The notes below the pieces were generated by a model, which saw only the letters and a program-made list of their open reading frames with translations, was not told the origin of the DNA and did no database searches. From the NCBI GenBank assembly GCA_964549595.1, contig CAZJWK010000004.1, positions 7,223-71,222 of the forward strand: DNA of 64,000 nt. The letters run 5' to 3'. Position numbers and translations under genes: made by a program. This stretch comes from CAZQQN01 sp964549595 (GTDB lineage Bacteria > Bacteroidota > Bacteroidia > CAILMK01 > CAYYUA01). Every line of letters begins with the position of its first letter. Position 1 is the first letter of the stretch. This document shows, in pieces, positions 54,070 to 62,856 of this stretch.

Positions 54070-54371
54070 ATCCTGCTAAGGGGTTTTTAAAAAATAACAT
54101 TTACCATTGTTGAGGCATTTTATTATGGTGTAATTCAATGCTCCATGTAATTCGTGTCGTTCAATGTTTAAATTGCTAATTTCTTCATCAATCAATTTAA
54201 TTCCCTTATCATATTCGTTTTCATCTTAGCTGGCTTTGACTTGGAGGTTTTTTTCGTTTGAACTGAAGAAATTAAATTGACCATTGTTTCATAAGAAAGC
54301 AATTGATGGCCTCTCCCATTCATGGTAATAAAAGAAACCAAACGGTGTTCAATCTTATTCCATTTTTGGAA
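54068..54371 (-). pseudogene. ISAzo13-type transposase remnant (C-terminal part, frameshifted)
   Basis: Minus-strand translation gives KWNKIEHRLVSFITMNGRG, then HQLLSYETMVNLISS and, after a frameshift near 54220, NEYDKGIKLIDEEISNLNIE followed by RHELHGALNYTI. These match the conserved end of ISAzo13-family DDE transposases (KWNKIEHRLFSFI, SHEVIVNLI, ERHxFHGDWNYTI). Only the last fifth is left; upstream the similarity stops abruptly at about 54371. No terminal inverted repeats were found. Clearly inactive. Confidence 0.75.
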
Positions 54372-54548
54372 AAATTAAACTGTAAACTTTATTTCTTAAC
54401 ATTGCCTAATCCTATGACTGCTTTTAAAAGGGCATAAAATAAAGCCGTGAACGAAGTGAGAGCTTTTGCATCTTCAAGATGGCAAGATTTACGCTATTCT
54501 TGGTTGCCTAAGGTTGCACATTTCAATTAGACGATGCTTTCGATCCCC
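54372..54548. other. Unassigned stretch between transposase remnant and MFS gene
   Basis: No gene. A 29-codon plus-strand open frame (KAVNEVRAFASSRWQDLRYS onward, 54442-54531) looks protein-like but has no start codon and no known match in my memory; it may be another gene scrap linked to the mobile element. Confidence 0.4.
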
Positions 54549-55805
54549 TTATTTTCCGGATGCATAACCTTGTATCTGCCTGGTAGCCAATAAGCCAATA
54601 CCCGATACCAAAGCCAAAAACCCAAAGTAGTAATGATAGCCCAGGGTGGCGTTAAAGGCATCCACAAACCATCCGGAAAGCAAATGCGCAAATATATCCG
54701 GCATGAAACCAAAAAAGGAGACAATGCCCACCACAGTTCCGGTTAAGCTTAAGGGGATGCCGATTTCCTGAAGCAAAGCAAAATAAACCCCACGCAGGGC
54801 AAAAACAGCCAAACCAGCCAGAATCACCTGGGTCCACAAAATCCACATATCATTGATGGATGGAGGAATGAAATATAACGAACCAAACGTCAACATCAAC
54901 AAGCCAAATCCGCCCCCAATGGTTTTAGTGGCCATCAATCGGTCAGCCAAAAGACCGGCTCCCAGAGCGGCTATGGGACGCATCCAGTCCCTTATGGTCC
55001 CAAGCACGGCCCCGAATGTCTTGCTTTGGCCGTAGGCTTTTTCGGCAAAGGCAGGAAAATCATACGTGCCCAAATACAGGATATAAGAGCAAAATATGAT
55101 CAATGCCAATAGCCAAACCTCGGGCTTTTTAAGCACTTTTACCATTCGGTTCCACTGATTGCCATGAGCCGGATTTTTGGTATCGGCTTTTGTTTGATCC
55201 TGGTGGAGGGTATCCGGCACCACCCACCATATAAGGAGCCCTACCAGCAACGGAGCCGATGAATAAACCAGCAACACACTTTCCAATCCGGTTTTAGTAG
55301 TGCTTGCATAGCCAAAAACGGTGGTAGCCAATGAGGCTAAAAGAGCAGCTACCACGCCCCGGCCGGCATCGAGTAGCCCAAAGCTGATGCCTTGGTTATC
55401 CGGGCGCCCCCAGGCGCGTGTCGCTTTAATCAAAGCCGCCCAGAACGTGAGAATGGTAGTGATGCCCCAGAACGCATGGATTGCTAAAAGAATAGGATAG
55501 TCAGGAATACTCAGCATAGAAAAACCACCAGCACTGGTAGCTACCAAAGATAGGGTTAAGAGCTTCCTTGCAGAAAAGCGATCAGCAATCCAGCCACTGG
55601 GGAAGTAGCAAACAACAGCCAGGATACCGAAAATGCTGTTCAATAAGCCCACTTCGGTACTGCTGATCCCGAAAACCGTCTCCATGCTGGTCTGGAAAGT
55701 CTTGCGCAAATACGGGAGCATGTAGATGCTCTCACCCGCGAGCATGAGGCCGGCCATGTAAAGGTAATGCTGAAAACGGTTACCGGTTGCTGGGATGTCA
55801 TTCAA
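54549..55805 (-). CDS. MFS transporter
   Basis: 418 residues with about 12 membrane helices. The GWIADRFSARKLL segment after helix 2 is the MFS loop-2/3 motif (GxxxDRxGRR/K type), and a large loop near residues 195-220 splits the two halves. The opening (MAGLMLAGESIYMLPYLRKT) and overall pattern resemble sugar-phosphate or organic-anion members (OPA-like), but substrate is unknown. Its DNA is visibly richer in G+C than neighbouring genes, and it stands beside a transposase remnant, which suggests acquisition. Confidence 0.88.
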   Translation of the reverse strand: MNDIPATGNRFQHYLYMAGLMLAGESIYMLPYLRKTFQTSMETVFGISSTEVGLLNSIFGILAVVCYFPSGWIADRFSARKLLTLSLVATSAGGFSMLSIPDYPILLAIHAFWGITTILTFWAALIKATRAWGRPDNQGISFGLLDAGRGVVAALLASLATTVFGYASTTKTGLESVLLVYSSAPLLVGLLIWWVVPDTLHQDQTKADTKNPAHGNQWNRMVKVLKKPEVWLLALIIFCSYILYLGTYDFPAFAEKAYGQSKTFGAVLGTIRDWMRPIAALGAGLLADRLMATKTIGGGFGLLMLTFGSLYFIPPSINDMWILWTQVILAGLAVFALRGVYFALLQEIGIPLSLTGTVVGIVSFFGFMPDIFAHLLSGWFVDAFNATLGYHYYFGFLALVSGIGLLATRQIQGYASGK

Positions 55806-56181
55806 CGGAAATAGTATTTGGTTGACGAATTTGGGATGAATTGGCTAAAAAGCACATCTGATAAGCCCTGTTTTTGTAGATTGTTGGCCAAAACAACCAT
55901 TGAATAACCGTGCTTCCCGTTGATAAATGGTTGACAGTAAATGCCCTTTTCTGGTTGTGTAAAACAAAACCTTAATAGCAAGATCTCAGTAAGATAGGGG
56001 TTCCTTACTTATCTAAATCCTTAAGCATCACGGAAAATTTATTGAATTTTCACCCATAAGCTAAAGATGGGAAAAATGACCCGCAAACAATAAATTCAAT
56101 CTCCTCTTGGACATTTTTGCAAAAAAATAACCGGACCTAAAAATAGATCCGGTTATTAACTCAAAACCGTTTATTCCGGTT
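55806..56181. other. 376-base non-coding stretch
   Basis: Between the MFS gene and a T9SS client, both on the minus strand. It contains the terminator of the client gene (56126-56157) and a small inverted repeat (AGTAAG...CTTACT, near 55990-56010). No gene seen. Confidence 0.55.
56126..56157 (-). terminator. Intrinsic terminator of the second type-A client gene
   Basis: AATAACCGGA and TCCGGTTATT are exact complements with a 12-base loop; on the minus strand the stem is followed by seven T. It is 24 bases past the stop codon of the gene at 56182. Confidence 0.85.
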
Positions 56182-57600
56182 TTATCTTACCATAACCTTC
56201 TTTCGAATGGTATTGCCTTGATTTTTGATATTCAAAAAGTACATACCGGATTGCAATCCGGAAAGATCAAGGGTTTTGGGGCTATGTTTAAGCTTCACAG
56301 GGGTTTTTACCTTTTTCCCAAGGCTGTTTAAAACCGTTAGTTGCGCATTTTCGGAAAATCCGGAACGGTCATATTCAAGATTAACAATTCCATTGTCAGT
56401 GGGATTGGGGAAAACTTTCAGCTTATTGGAGGATTTGGCTTTTTGGATGCCAAGTGTGGTTTCAGCCTTTTTGTTTTCGATTTTAACCACTTGTTTCAAT
56501 TGATGATCGACAAAATACAATTGGCCTTTGGGGCCCTTTTCAATACCCATAATATCATCAATTTTAAAGTTCCCGGGGGCCAGCTCACCCAATTTATTGG
56601 GATTTCCCTGGGAAATGTCGTAGAAAAGGATCTTATTGGTAGCATTATCTGTGATGATTAAGCGGTTTTCATCAATGGTCATTCCCGAGGGTTTTTTAAT
56701 CTTGCCTGAATCAATAAACACCTCCCAATTCGCATTTTCCATGACCCATAAATCAATGGGTTCACGATGATCGGGGGTTGCTCTATTTTTCTTATTGCCG
56801 GAATTTATTTTCATTCGCAACACGCGACTATTCCCAATGTCGTTGATGTAAAGCCAGCCACTGGATTCATGGATTTCCATGTGACTTGGTGTCATTCCAT
56901 CTTTTTGGACTTTAATTTCAGGATATCTGTATACTTTGGCATCGGAATGGTCTTCACCGCCCGGATAGTGACCATCATTAAAATCATAACGGCAAATATT
57001 CCCATAGAAACCATCAAAAACCCAGTAAATGTTTTCCTTTTCATGCGCTATTCCCCTGCATTCGGGGCTTTGGTGCACCATATCAAGGTGGCTTCCGTTG
57101 GTATCGCTGGTTGGAGGATTACCCCTTTTGGCATAAACGGATAAATCACTGGTCCATAACGCCGGGCCGGTAAAATGAATGCCTTGCCTATTGGCATTTT
57201 CTATACCCGTGGCCGTGGCAAAATTTCCATTATCGCCAAATGCTATGGCAGTGGCCAAAGCCATAAAGTGCCATGCATTACCATCCTGCCTGTATTCAGC
57301 GTCCGGTTCATCTTTTTTATGGGCATTTTTAAGGATAACGGTACTTCCGCCACTTCTTTTTGTGCCATTGTTTATAACCCATAACTGGCCCCTTTTTCTA
57401 AAGGGCACGGTTCTAAAGGCCAAGTCCATAGGAGAGGTTATCCGGTCAAAATTATCTGCTAAAATTTTGTAACTATTTTCACTTTTATTGTTCACATAAT
57501 TGTCAATGGGGTTTTGGCCCTTAGCCCCGTCAAACAATAAAAAAGTAAGGCAAAAGGTAAGCAATAAAAATCCAGAACAGTAATACTTCATAATTTTCAT
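56182..57600 (-). CDS. Secreted T9SS type-A client with NHL/SMP-30-like beta-propeller
   Basis: 472 residues. Signal peptide to about residue 28 (DGAKG), then an extracellular six-blade-type propeller (about 40-385): RGQLWVINNGTKRSGG, ENIYWVFDGFYGNICRYDF, GWLYINDIGNSRVLRMK, GQLYFVDHQLKQVVKIEN. The end has the type-A sorting signal (KVFPNPTDNGIVNLEYD, QLTVLNSLGKKV, LQSGMYFLNIKN, KKVMVR). NHL-like propellers are often binding or lactonase-like scaffolds; catalytic residues are not evident. Preceded by a consensus promoter. Confidence 0.9.
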   Translation of the reverse strand: MKIMKYYCSGFLLLTFCLTFLLFDGAKGQNPIDNYVNNKSENSYKILADNFDRITSPMDLAFRTVPFRKRGQLWVINNGTKRSGGSTVILKNAHKKDEPDAEYRQDGNAWHFMALATAIAFGDNGNFATATGIENANRQGIHFTGPALWTSDLSVYAKRGNPPTSDTNGSHLDMVHQSPECRGIAHEKENIYWVFDGFYGNICRYDFNDGHYPGGEDHSDAKVYRYPEIKVQKDGMTPSHMEIHESSGWLYINDIGNSRVLRMKINSGNKKNRATPDHREPIDLWVMENANWEVFIDSGKIKKPSGMTIDENRLIITDNATNKILFYDISQGNPNKLGELAPGNFKIDDIMGIEKGPKGQLYFVDHQLKQVVKIENKKAETTLGIQKAKSSNKLKVFPNPTDNGIVNLEYDRSGFSENAQLTVLNSLGKKVKTPVKLKHSPKTLDLSGLQSGMYFLNIKNQGNTIRKKVMVR

Positions 57601-57622
57601 ATTTTAGGTTTTACAAAAAAAT

Positions 57623-57655
57623 CAAAGTTAAAAACTTGTTAAATATTGAACCAAA
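57623..57655 (-). promoter_or_regulatory. Consensus promoter of the propeller-type T9SS client
   Basis: On the minus strand: TTTG (57655-57652), 21 bases, then TAACTTTG (57630-57623), an exact match to TTTG-N19-21-TAnnTTTG. It is 23 bases before the start at 57600, giving a leader of about 16 bases. Confidence 0.75.
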
Positions 57656-57880
57656 AGTTTTAGCCCGTAGTAAAAACAGACAAAAATCAGGAACTTTTCA
57701 TTTCATTCTGGACAATCGAATACTTCAGGAGTTTTTATCCCAAACCCCTTAATCTACTGATTAGCAATGAAAAAGACCCAAATGATAATGGTTTTCACCA
57801 CTTCTTTCCTGACCGGTTAAATTCCGGCCCATATATTTTATCATTGCAAAAAGTGCTTTAAATCTTTAAAGAATTTCTCA

Positions 57881-59596
57881 TTGTTGAATGACAGTACCGA
57901 AAGGAAAAAATCACTCCTGAAGGCCATTGGCTTTTCCGTACTGGGTTACTTTTTTATTTACATCCTTTATACCTGGCCTCTGGCTTTAAATTTCCTGTCC
58001 CATATTCCGGGTAAGGAGGATTCAGATGTTTACGCATACCTCTGGGACACCTTCCGGACCAGTCAAACTTTGTCCCATATTTTTTTTATTGAAACAGACC
58101 TTTTTTTCGCCCCGTTAGGGGTTCAGCAAACTTTTTTACATACAGCCGTTCCTTTAATAAGCCTTTTTACCATGCCTTTTGAAAATACGGCATTGGGTAT
58201 TAACCTGTTTTTAGTGCTTAGTTATGTGATATCGGGAATTGGGGGATTTTTACTTTGCAGGCAATTCGTCAGTAATCCATGGTTGTGTTTTTTAGCCGGC
58301 TTTATCTTTTCTTTTTCTCCCTGGAAAATGGCCAGGCTGGAAGTCCACTACAACATGATCCAGACCGCCTTTGTGCCTTTTTATATCCTTTTCTTAGTCC
58401 GTGCCTTTCGTTTTGATCAAATAAGCCTTTTTAGGGTAAATAGCCGTTCCACCTTTTTGATCTGGATTTTGACAGGTTTCCTGCTTTTATTGAGTGACAA
58501 GGTCACCACCATAATTATGGCTTTTTTTACCCTTTTATATGTGCTATGGTACAAACTGCCTTTTGTTCAAAACTTCCGGTTTTCTGTCAAAAGCCTTGTG
58601 TTATTGGGAATTTTAATAACCGCGGGGCATTACGGAATGGTTTTCCTGAAAAGTTATTTTCACGACAACGGCGCATTTTGGTGGGGAGCTGACATATTGG
58701 GTTTGGTAATACCATGGCATCACCTTTTGATCGCTGATCTATTCCCGGAATCCTGGATCTCCGAAGTGCACAACAGGGGATTGGAAAATGTCATTTACGT
58801 GGGCTTTTCCTTCTTATTAGCCAGCTTCACTCTATTCTGGCTGGGTCGAAAGTTTAAAATGCCCCCTGCCTTGAAAGCCTTTTGCTTTTCCGGTATTATT
58901 TTGCTTTCATTGACGGTGCCGGAGGTTTCAATCGCCAACGAAACCTTGTTTAATAACCCATTATCATTTTTTCACTTTATTCCCGGAATCAATGCCTTCC
59001 GGTGTCCCGGCCGGTTCATCATGCCCGTTTACCTGTTAATCATCATTCCCGCTTTTTACTTCTTTGAAAAACTTTCTTACAAAAAGGTGTATGCGGTTAT
59101 ACTACTTCTGCTTTTTTTAGTAGAATTCGCCCCTGCCGGCATACAAACCATTAATATCCAGGAAACTCCCAAAGTTTATCGAACCTTAAAAACTTTGGAA
59201 GGGGAAAACCTCTTGCCCATTCCATTTGGCATCAAAAACGGTTACATAGGAGCCGGGGATTTCCGGAAAAAGGATATGTGGCATCAAACGGTTCACCAGA
59301 AAAACCTGATTGCCGGCTATGGGCCTTTTGGTGACCAGGTTTGGGACTATTACCACAAAGATACCGTCATGAATACCCTGTTAAAGGTGCAAAGGGACAC
59401 AACCATTGACATACCGAACTTCTCAGAAAAACAAAAGAGGCAGTTCTTTAAGCGTTTTCAGCCTGATTTTTTAGTCATTGATCAAAATTACCCCAACACC
59501 AAAGCCCGGAAGATAACCAAAGAAATCATCAAACACAGAATAACGCAAAAAAGAGAAATAGGCCAACACACCTTGTTCTTATTGAGATCTGAATAA
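57881..59596 (+). CDS. Polytopic membrane protein, possible GT-C-type glycosyltransferase
   Basis: 571 residues from a TTG start at 57881 (a second TTG follows; no in-frame ATG upstream before a stop). About 11-12 membrane helices fill residues 12-420: LGYFFIYILYTWPLALNFLS, then INLFLVLSYVISGIGGFLLC and others. A first extracytoplasmic loop with an acidic KEDSDVY cluster follows helix 1, as in GT-C enzymes, and the C-terminal 150 residues are soluble. Resembles YfhO/PMT-like proteins. Activity is inference; the type call is moderate. Confidence 0.75.
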   Translation: MLNDSTERKKSLLKAIGFSVLGYFFIYILYTWPLALNFLSHIPGKEDSDVYAYLWDTFRTSQTLSHIFFIETDLFFAPLGVQQTFLHTAVPLISLFTMPFENTALGINLFLVLSYVISGIGGFLLCRQFVSNPWLCFLAGFIFSFSPWKMARLEVHYNMIQTAFVPFYILFLVRAFRFDQISLFRVNSRSTFLIWILTGFLLLLSDKVTTIIMAFFTLLYVLWYKLPFVQNFRFSVKSLVLLGILITAGHYGMVFLKSYFHDNGAFWWGADILGLVIPWHHLLIADLFPESWISEVHNRGLENVIYVGFSFLLASFTLFWLGRKFKMPPALKAFCFSGIILLSLTVPEVSIANETLFNNPLSFFHFIPGINAFRCPGRFIMPVYLLIIIPAFYFFEKLSYKKVYAVILLLLFLVEFAPAGIQTINIQETPKVYRTLKTLEGENLLPIPFGIKNGYIGAGDFRKKDMWHQTVHQKNLIAGYGPFGDQVWDYYHKDTVMNTLLKVQRDTTIDIPNFSEKQKRQFFKRFQPDFLVIDQNYPNTKARKITKEIIKHRITQKREIGQHTLFLLRSE

Positions 59597-59738
59597 AAGG
59601 TTCTGAACACATGAAATGCGGGAAAATCCTTAATACAGGATAGAAGGCGGTTATTGCTTTTTCCCGAATTCAAAACTCCTGACCTGTTAGTAAAAGAGAA
59701 AGCCCCTATGGATAGTCGAAGCCTTTAAATCTGCCCCG

Positions 59739-60352
59739 TTACAACAGCATCTTTTTACCAATTACACGTTTTACACGTTGATTTCCATTAAATAATAGTG
59801 ATCCAGAAGATCCTTTTTCAGTAGCTCCATTAGTCCAGGAAACTTGCCAAAAATCTCTACTTTGACTAACATTACCAGAAAGAGAATACATCTATTATAT
59901 CTCCTTTAGGATGATGCAAACCAATAACTTAAAGCGAAGTAAAATGATTTGAATTCCAACCAGCAAAGTGTAAGCTAATTCCGCTTGCGCGAGAGCCAGT
60001 AATTCCTAATAATGCAAAGTCTGTCCCATCGGGAAGTATCATTTAATTCCCTTTGTGCTAAAACGTTGGAACCTGATAAACTTACAAATTCCTGGACAGG
60101 ATTTCTTGAACCATAACTATCACTCCAGTAAAAAAAGCGAAACACCAAAGTAGAAGGATCAGGGTCATGGCCACCAAATGACTCTAAGCGATGATCACCT
60201 GTTAAGAACAATAACCTAATATGCTCTCCGTTTGACCTTTGTTCTAAGCACCAATCATCTGGAATAGGACAATTATAATCATTATGACAATCTCCACTTT
60301 TTCCATGACCCGACTTTGTATTCTTATACCCTTGAATTTCCTTTATTAACTA
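59739..60352 (-). pseudogene. Decayed lysyl-endopeptidase-type (trypsin-fold) secreted protease
   Basis: Minus-strand frames line up with secreted lysyl endopeptidase-like proteases: SGDCHNDYNCPIPDDW (family SGxCxxDxNCP), then LLFLTGDHRLES where LTADHC with the catalytic His is expected (Cys now Arg), HDPDPSTLVFRFFYW, LNDTSDGTDFALLGITG (after a frameshift near 60010), GISLHFAGWNSN, VIGLHHPKGDI (behind an in-frame stop near 59930), and WTNGATEKGSSGSLLFNG containing the GxSG catalytic serine. A further frameshift lies near 59890, and the end is truncated after RVKRVIG. A 78-residue fragment of it (59975-60211) stays open but is not a gene. Confidence 0.75.
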
Positions 60353-60526
60353 CTTTTTTCTTTTGAAGATCATAAAAGCGATTTTGTAATACCTTATTAA
60401 TTTAATGAACTGGTAATTTATCAATTTTTATATCCCGGCAAAACAGTAGTTTCTCCCAAACTTCCTGAATGATCTTCAAGGCAAGTTCTTAATTTTTTAT
60501 GAAGGCATGGGCTAATGAGTAATGAA

Positions 60527-60844
60527 TTATTCTCCGCTCTCTTCACCCCCTTCCTGTTGGTTTTTCAGACCCTCGTTCTCTTTTTCAAGGGTTTCAAGAC
60601 GCTGGTCCTTTTTTTTCATTTCCGCATCATAATCCTCGATTTGCTTTTGAAGCTCCTGGACCTTGGAAGATAACTCCTGGTTTTTCTGCTCAAGGTCACT
60701 TTTTTCATTTCTTAATTGATTAGCCGTTTCGTTGGCTTCTTCAAGTTGGTGCTGAAGTGTATTCACTTGTGCTCTAAGGTCATAAATTTCCTGGAACTTG
60801 GTTTTAAGTTTACTGTCAAGCGTTGTTACCCATTTATCAGCCAT
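60527..60844 (-). CDS. Coiled-coil protein, function unknown
   Basis: 105 residues forming almost one continuous coiled coil (about 10-95), with heptad-like leucines (LEEANETANQLRNEKSDLEQ, KVQELQKQIEDYDAEM), rich in Glu, Gln and Lys. No signal peptide. Resembles ZapB-like or cell division coiled coils only in composition. Seven bases after the LysM gene, so the two are probably expressed together. Confidence 0.7.
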   Translation of the reverse strand: MADKWVTTLDSKLKTKFQEIYDLRAQVNTLQHQLEEANETANQLRNEKSDLEQKNQELSSKVQELQKQIEDYDAEMKKKDQRLETLEKENEGLKNQQEGGEESGE

Positions 60845-60850
60845 AATTTT

Positions 60851-61393
60851 TTATTTAGGGATTTTTAACTTCTGATTAACCTTCAACAAGCCCGGACTAT
60901 CAAGTTTGTTGGCTTTTACAATTTTTTGAAATGCATACCCATCATCATAGAACTTTTTAGCAATTTTCCATAGGTTGTCATCCGGCTGAACCTTGTAATT
61001 TTTAGCTTCATTGATGGTTTGCTTTTTTTGCTCATTGGAGGTACTTTTTTCCCTCATATTTTTTAGGGAGTCCAATGCAGCCTTTTGTTGCTCAATTTTG
61101 GTTTGAAGGTTTTGCTGTTTCTTTTTTAACCTTTCATTGACGGTTTTGATAGAATCCATTTTTTGTTTGATTGGGGAGGAATCAGAGGTTTCATCTGACT
61201 TTTTGTTATCGGTAGTTGGCGTAATCAAACCCCAAATACCTACAATAATAAGCAAGGCTCCGATTATTGGGGTTAATATTTTGAAAAAGCGGAGTTTTCG
61301 GTCTAAGTTGTCTACAATCTCAAGTATCTCTTGGTCTTCTTCTCGATAACTACCCGATTTATTTTCTACATCATTTTTATTATCGGTATTCAT
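60851..61393 (-). CDS. Membrane-anchored LysM-domain protein
   Basis: 180 residues. One membrane helix (KILTPIIGALLIIVGIWGLI, about 38-57) after an acidic cytoplasmic N-terminus; a coiled coil (about 75-125); a C-terminal LysM domain (about 133-180; YKVQPDDNLWKIAKKFYDDG and LKVNQKLKIPK). LysM binds peptidoglycan N-acetylglucosamine, so the protein links the inner membrane to the cell wall. Starts with a 190-base gap to the thiolase gene, divergent from it. Confidence 0.85.
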   Translation of the reverse strand: MNTDNKNDVENKSGSYREEDQEILEIVDNLDRKLRFFKILTPIIGALLIIVGIWGLITPTTDNKKSDETSDSSPIKQKMDSIKTVNERLKKKQQNLQTKIEQQKAALDSLKNMREKSTSNEQKKQTINEAKNYKVQPDDNLWKIAKKFYDDGYAFQKIVKANKLDSPGLLKVNQKLKIPK

Positions 61394-61549
61394 AAGGCGC
61401 TCAAGGTTTTTGAAATTTCCATCTGTAAAGGTATAAAAATTTTATTTAGATGTCAAGATACATTGACGGACTAAAGCCAGAATTCCGAATGAAGCGAACC
61501 CATCTTAAGTATCAAACTACTTGAAGATTTATTATTTAAGTGACTTTGT

Positions 61550-61557
61550 TAATTTTG
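61550..61557 (+). promoter_or_regulatory. Possible -7 element (TAATTTTG) before the thiolase
   Basis: TAnnTTTG box 26 bases before the thiolase start. A TTG lies 26 bases upstream instead of 19-21, so tentative. Confidence 0.4.
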
Positions 61558-61583
61558 CTTTTCTTTAAATGCCAAAAAAATGA

Positions 61584-62786
61584 ATGATGAGTGAAGCTTA
61601 TATTGTTGATGCCTTACGTACGCCGGTTGGGAAATATGGAGGAGCGCTTAGCCCGGTACGTCCGGATGACATGGCTGCGCATGTCATAACAAAAATTCTT
61701 GAAAGAAATCCCAATATTGATACTGAGGCCATTGAAGATGTCATTTTCGGGGCTGCTAATCAGGCTGGTGAAGATAACCGAAACGTAGCACGCATGGCTA
61801 CTTTATTAGCCCGGTTACCCGAACGGATAGCTGGTGTTACTGTTAACAGGCTTTGTGCTTCCAGTTTGCAGTCCATCATGGATGCATCAAGGGCTATAAA
61901 ACTGGATGAAGCCGGCTTATACCTTGCCGGTGGGGTTGAGAGCATGAGCAGAGCCCCCTTTGTGGTGGGAAAAGCTGACCGGGCTTTTGATAGAAAGATT
62001 GAAATGGAGGATACCACCATTGGCTGGCGGTTTATCAACCCCAAGCTGGCTGAGCGTTATTATCCCTATTCAATGGGAGGAACAGCGGAAAATGTGGCTG
62101 AGCGGTACGGCATAACCCGGGAAGAGCAAGATCAATTTGCCCAGAAAACCCAGGAGAAGTACCAGGAAGCTCATGATGCCGGTAAATTCAACGATGAACT
62201 GGTATCCGTTACCATTCCCCAAAGAAAGGGTGATGACATTGTGGTAGAAAAGGACGAACATCCAAGGCTCTCCACTTTGGAAAAGTTAGCCACCCTCAAA
62301 CCTGCTTTCAGAGAGGGCGGGACCGTTACAGCCGGCAATGCTTCAGGTGTAAATGACGGGGCTGCCGTAACCATTGCAGCCAGTGAAGAAGCGGTAAATC
62401 AGTTTAACCTGAAACCGATGGCACGTGTGGTAAGCCGTGCTGTTGCCGGGGTTGAACCTGCTTATATGGGACTGGGTCCCGTTCCGGCTACACAGAAAGC
62501 CCTGGAAAGGGCAGGCCTTAAAATGGAGGACATTGACCTTATTGAATTGAATGAGGCCTTTGCAGCCCAATCAATTGCTTGTATACGAGACCTGGGAATG
62601 AACCCCGACATCATTAACGTGAACGGTGGAGCCATTGCTTTGGGGCACCCGTTAGGTTGCAGCGGTGCAAGGATTTCTACAACCTTATTACATGAAATGC
62701 AAAAACGGGATAATGTAAAATATGGCTTAGCTACCATGTGTGTGGGCGTTGGCCAAGGGGCCGCCATCATTTACGAAAAGGTTTAG
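61584..62786 (+). CDS. Acetyl-CoA C-acyltransferase / thiolase
   Basis: 400 residues. Nucleophile Cys in VNRLCASSLQSIMDA (about residue 91), the NEAFAAQ segment, GGAIALGHPLGCSGAR with the His/general-acid region and final CVGVGQGAAIIYE with the second Cys. Length and motifs fit acetyl-CoA acetyltransferase or 3-ketoacyl-CoA thiolase (FadA/PcaF group); no beta-oxidation partner gene is in view, so the chain length preference is open. Confidence 0.92.
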   Translation: MMSEAYIVDALRTPVGKYGGALSPVRPDDMAAHVITKILERNPNIDTEAIEDVIFGAANQAGEDNRNVARMATLLARLPERIAGVTVNRLCASSLQSIMDASRAIKLDEAGLYLAGGVESMSRAPFVVGKADRAFDRKIEMEDTTIGWRFINPKLAERYYPYSMGGTAENVAERYGITREEQDQFAQKTQEKYQEAHDAGKFNDELVSVTIPQRKGDDIVVEKDEHPRLSTLEKLATLKPAFREGGTVTAGNASGVNDGAAVTIAASEEAVNQFNLKPMARVVSRAVAGVEPAYMGLGPVPATQKALERAGLKMEDIDLIELNEAFAAQSIACIRDLGMNPDIINVNGGAIALGHPLGCSGARISTTLLHEMQKRDNVKYGLATMCVGVGQGAAIIYEKV

Positions 62787-62821
62787 TGGTTTAATAACCT
62801 ACTATCAAGGCTCCGTACTGG

Positions 62822-62842
62822 TTGCGGATTTGTAACCCGCAA
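62822..62842. repeat. Short palindrome (TTGCGG...CCGCAA), REP-like
   Basis: TTGCGG (62822-62827) and CCGCAA (62837-62842) pair around ATTTGTAAC. The surrounding TACTGG...GATAGCG phrase is of the kind scattered between Bacteroidota genes. Its right edge reaches an ATG (62842) that would otherwise be read as the truA start. Confidence 0.5.
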
Positions 62843-62856
62843 TGATAGCGTATAAC

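Noticed and set aside
59975..60211. 78-codon frame as a separate gene
   Set aside because: It is one readable piece of the decayed protease, with similarity continuing in other frames on both sides.
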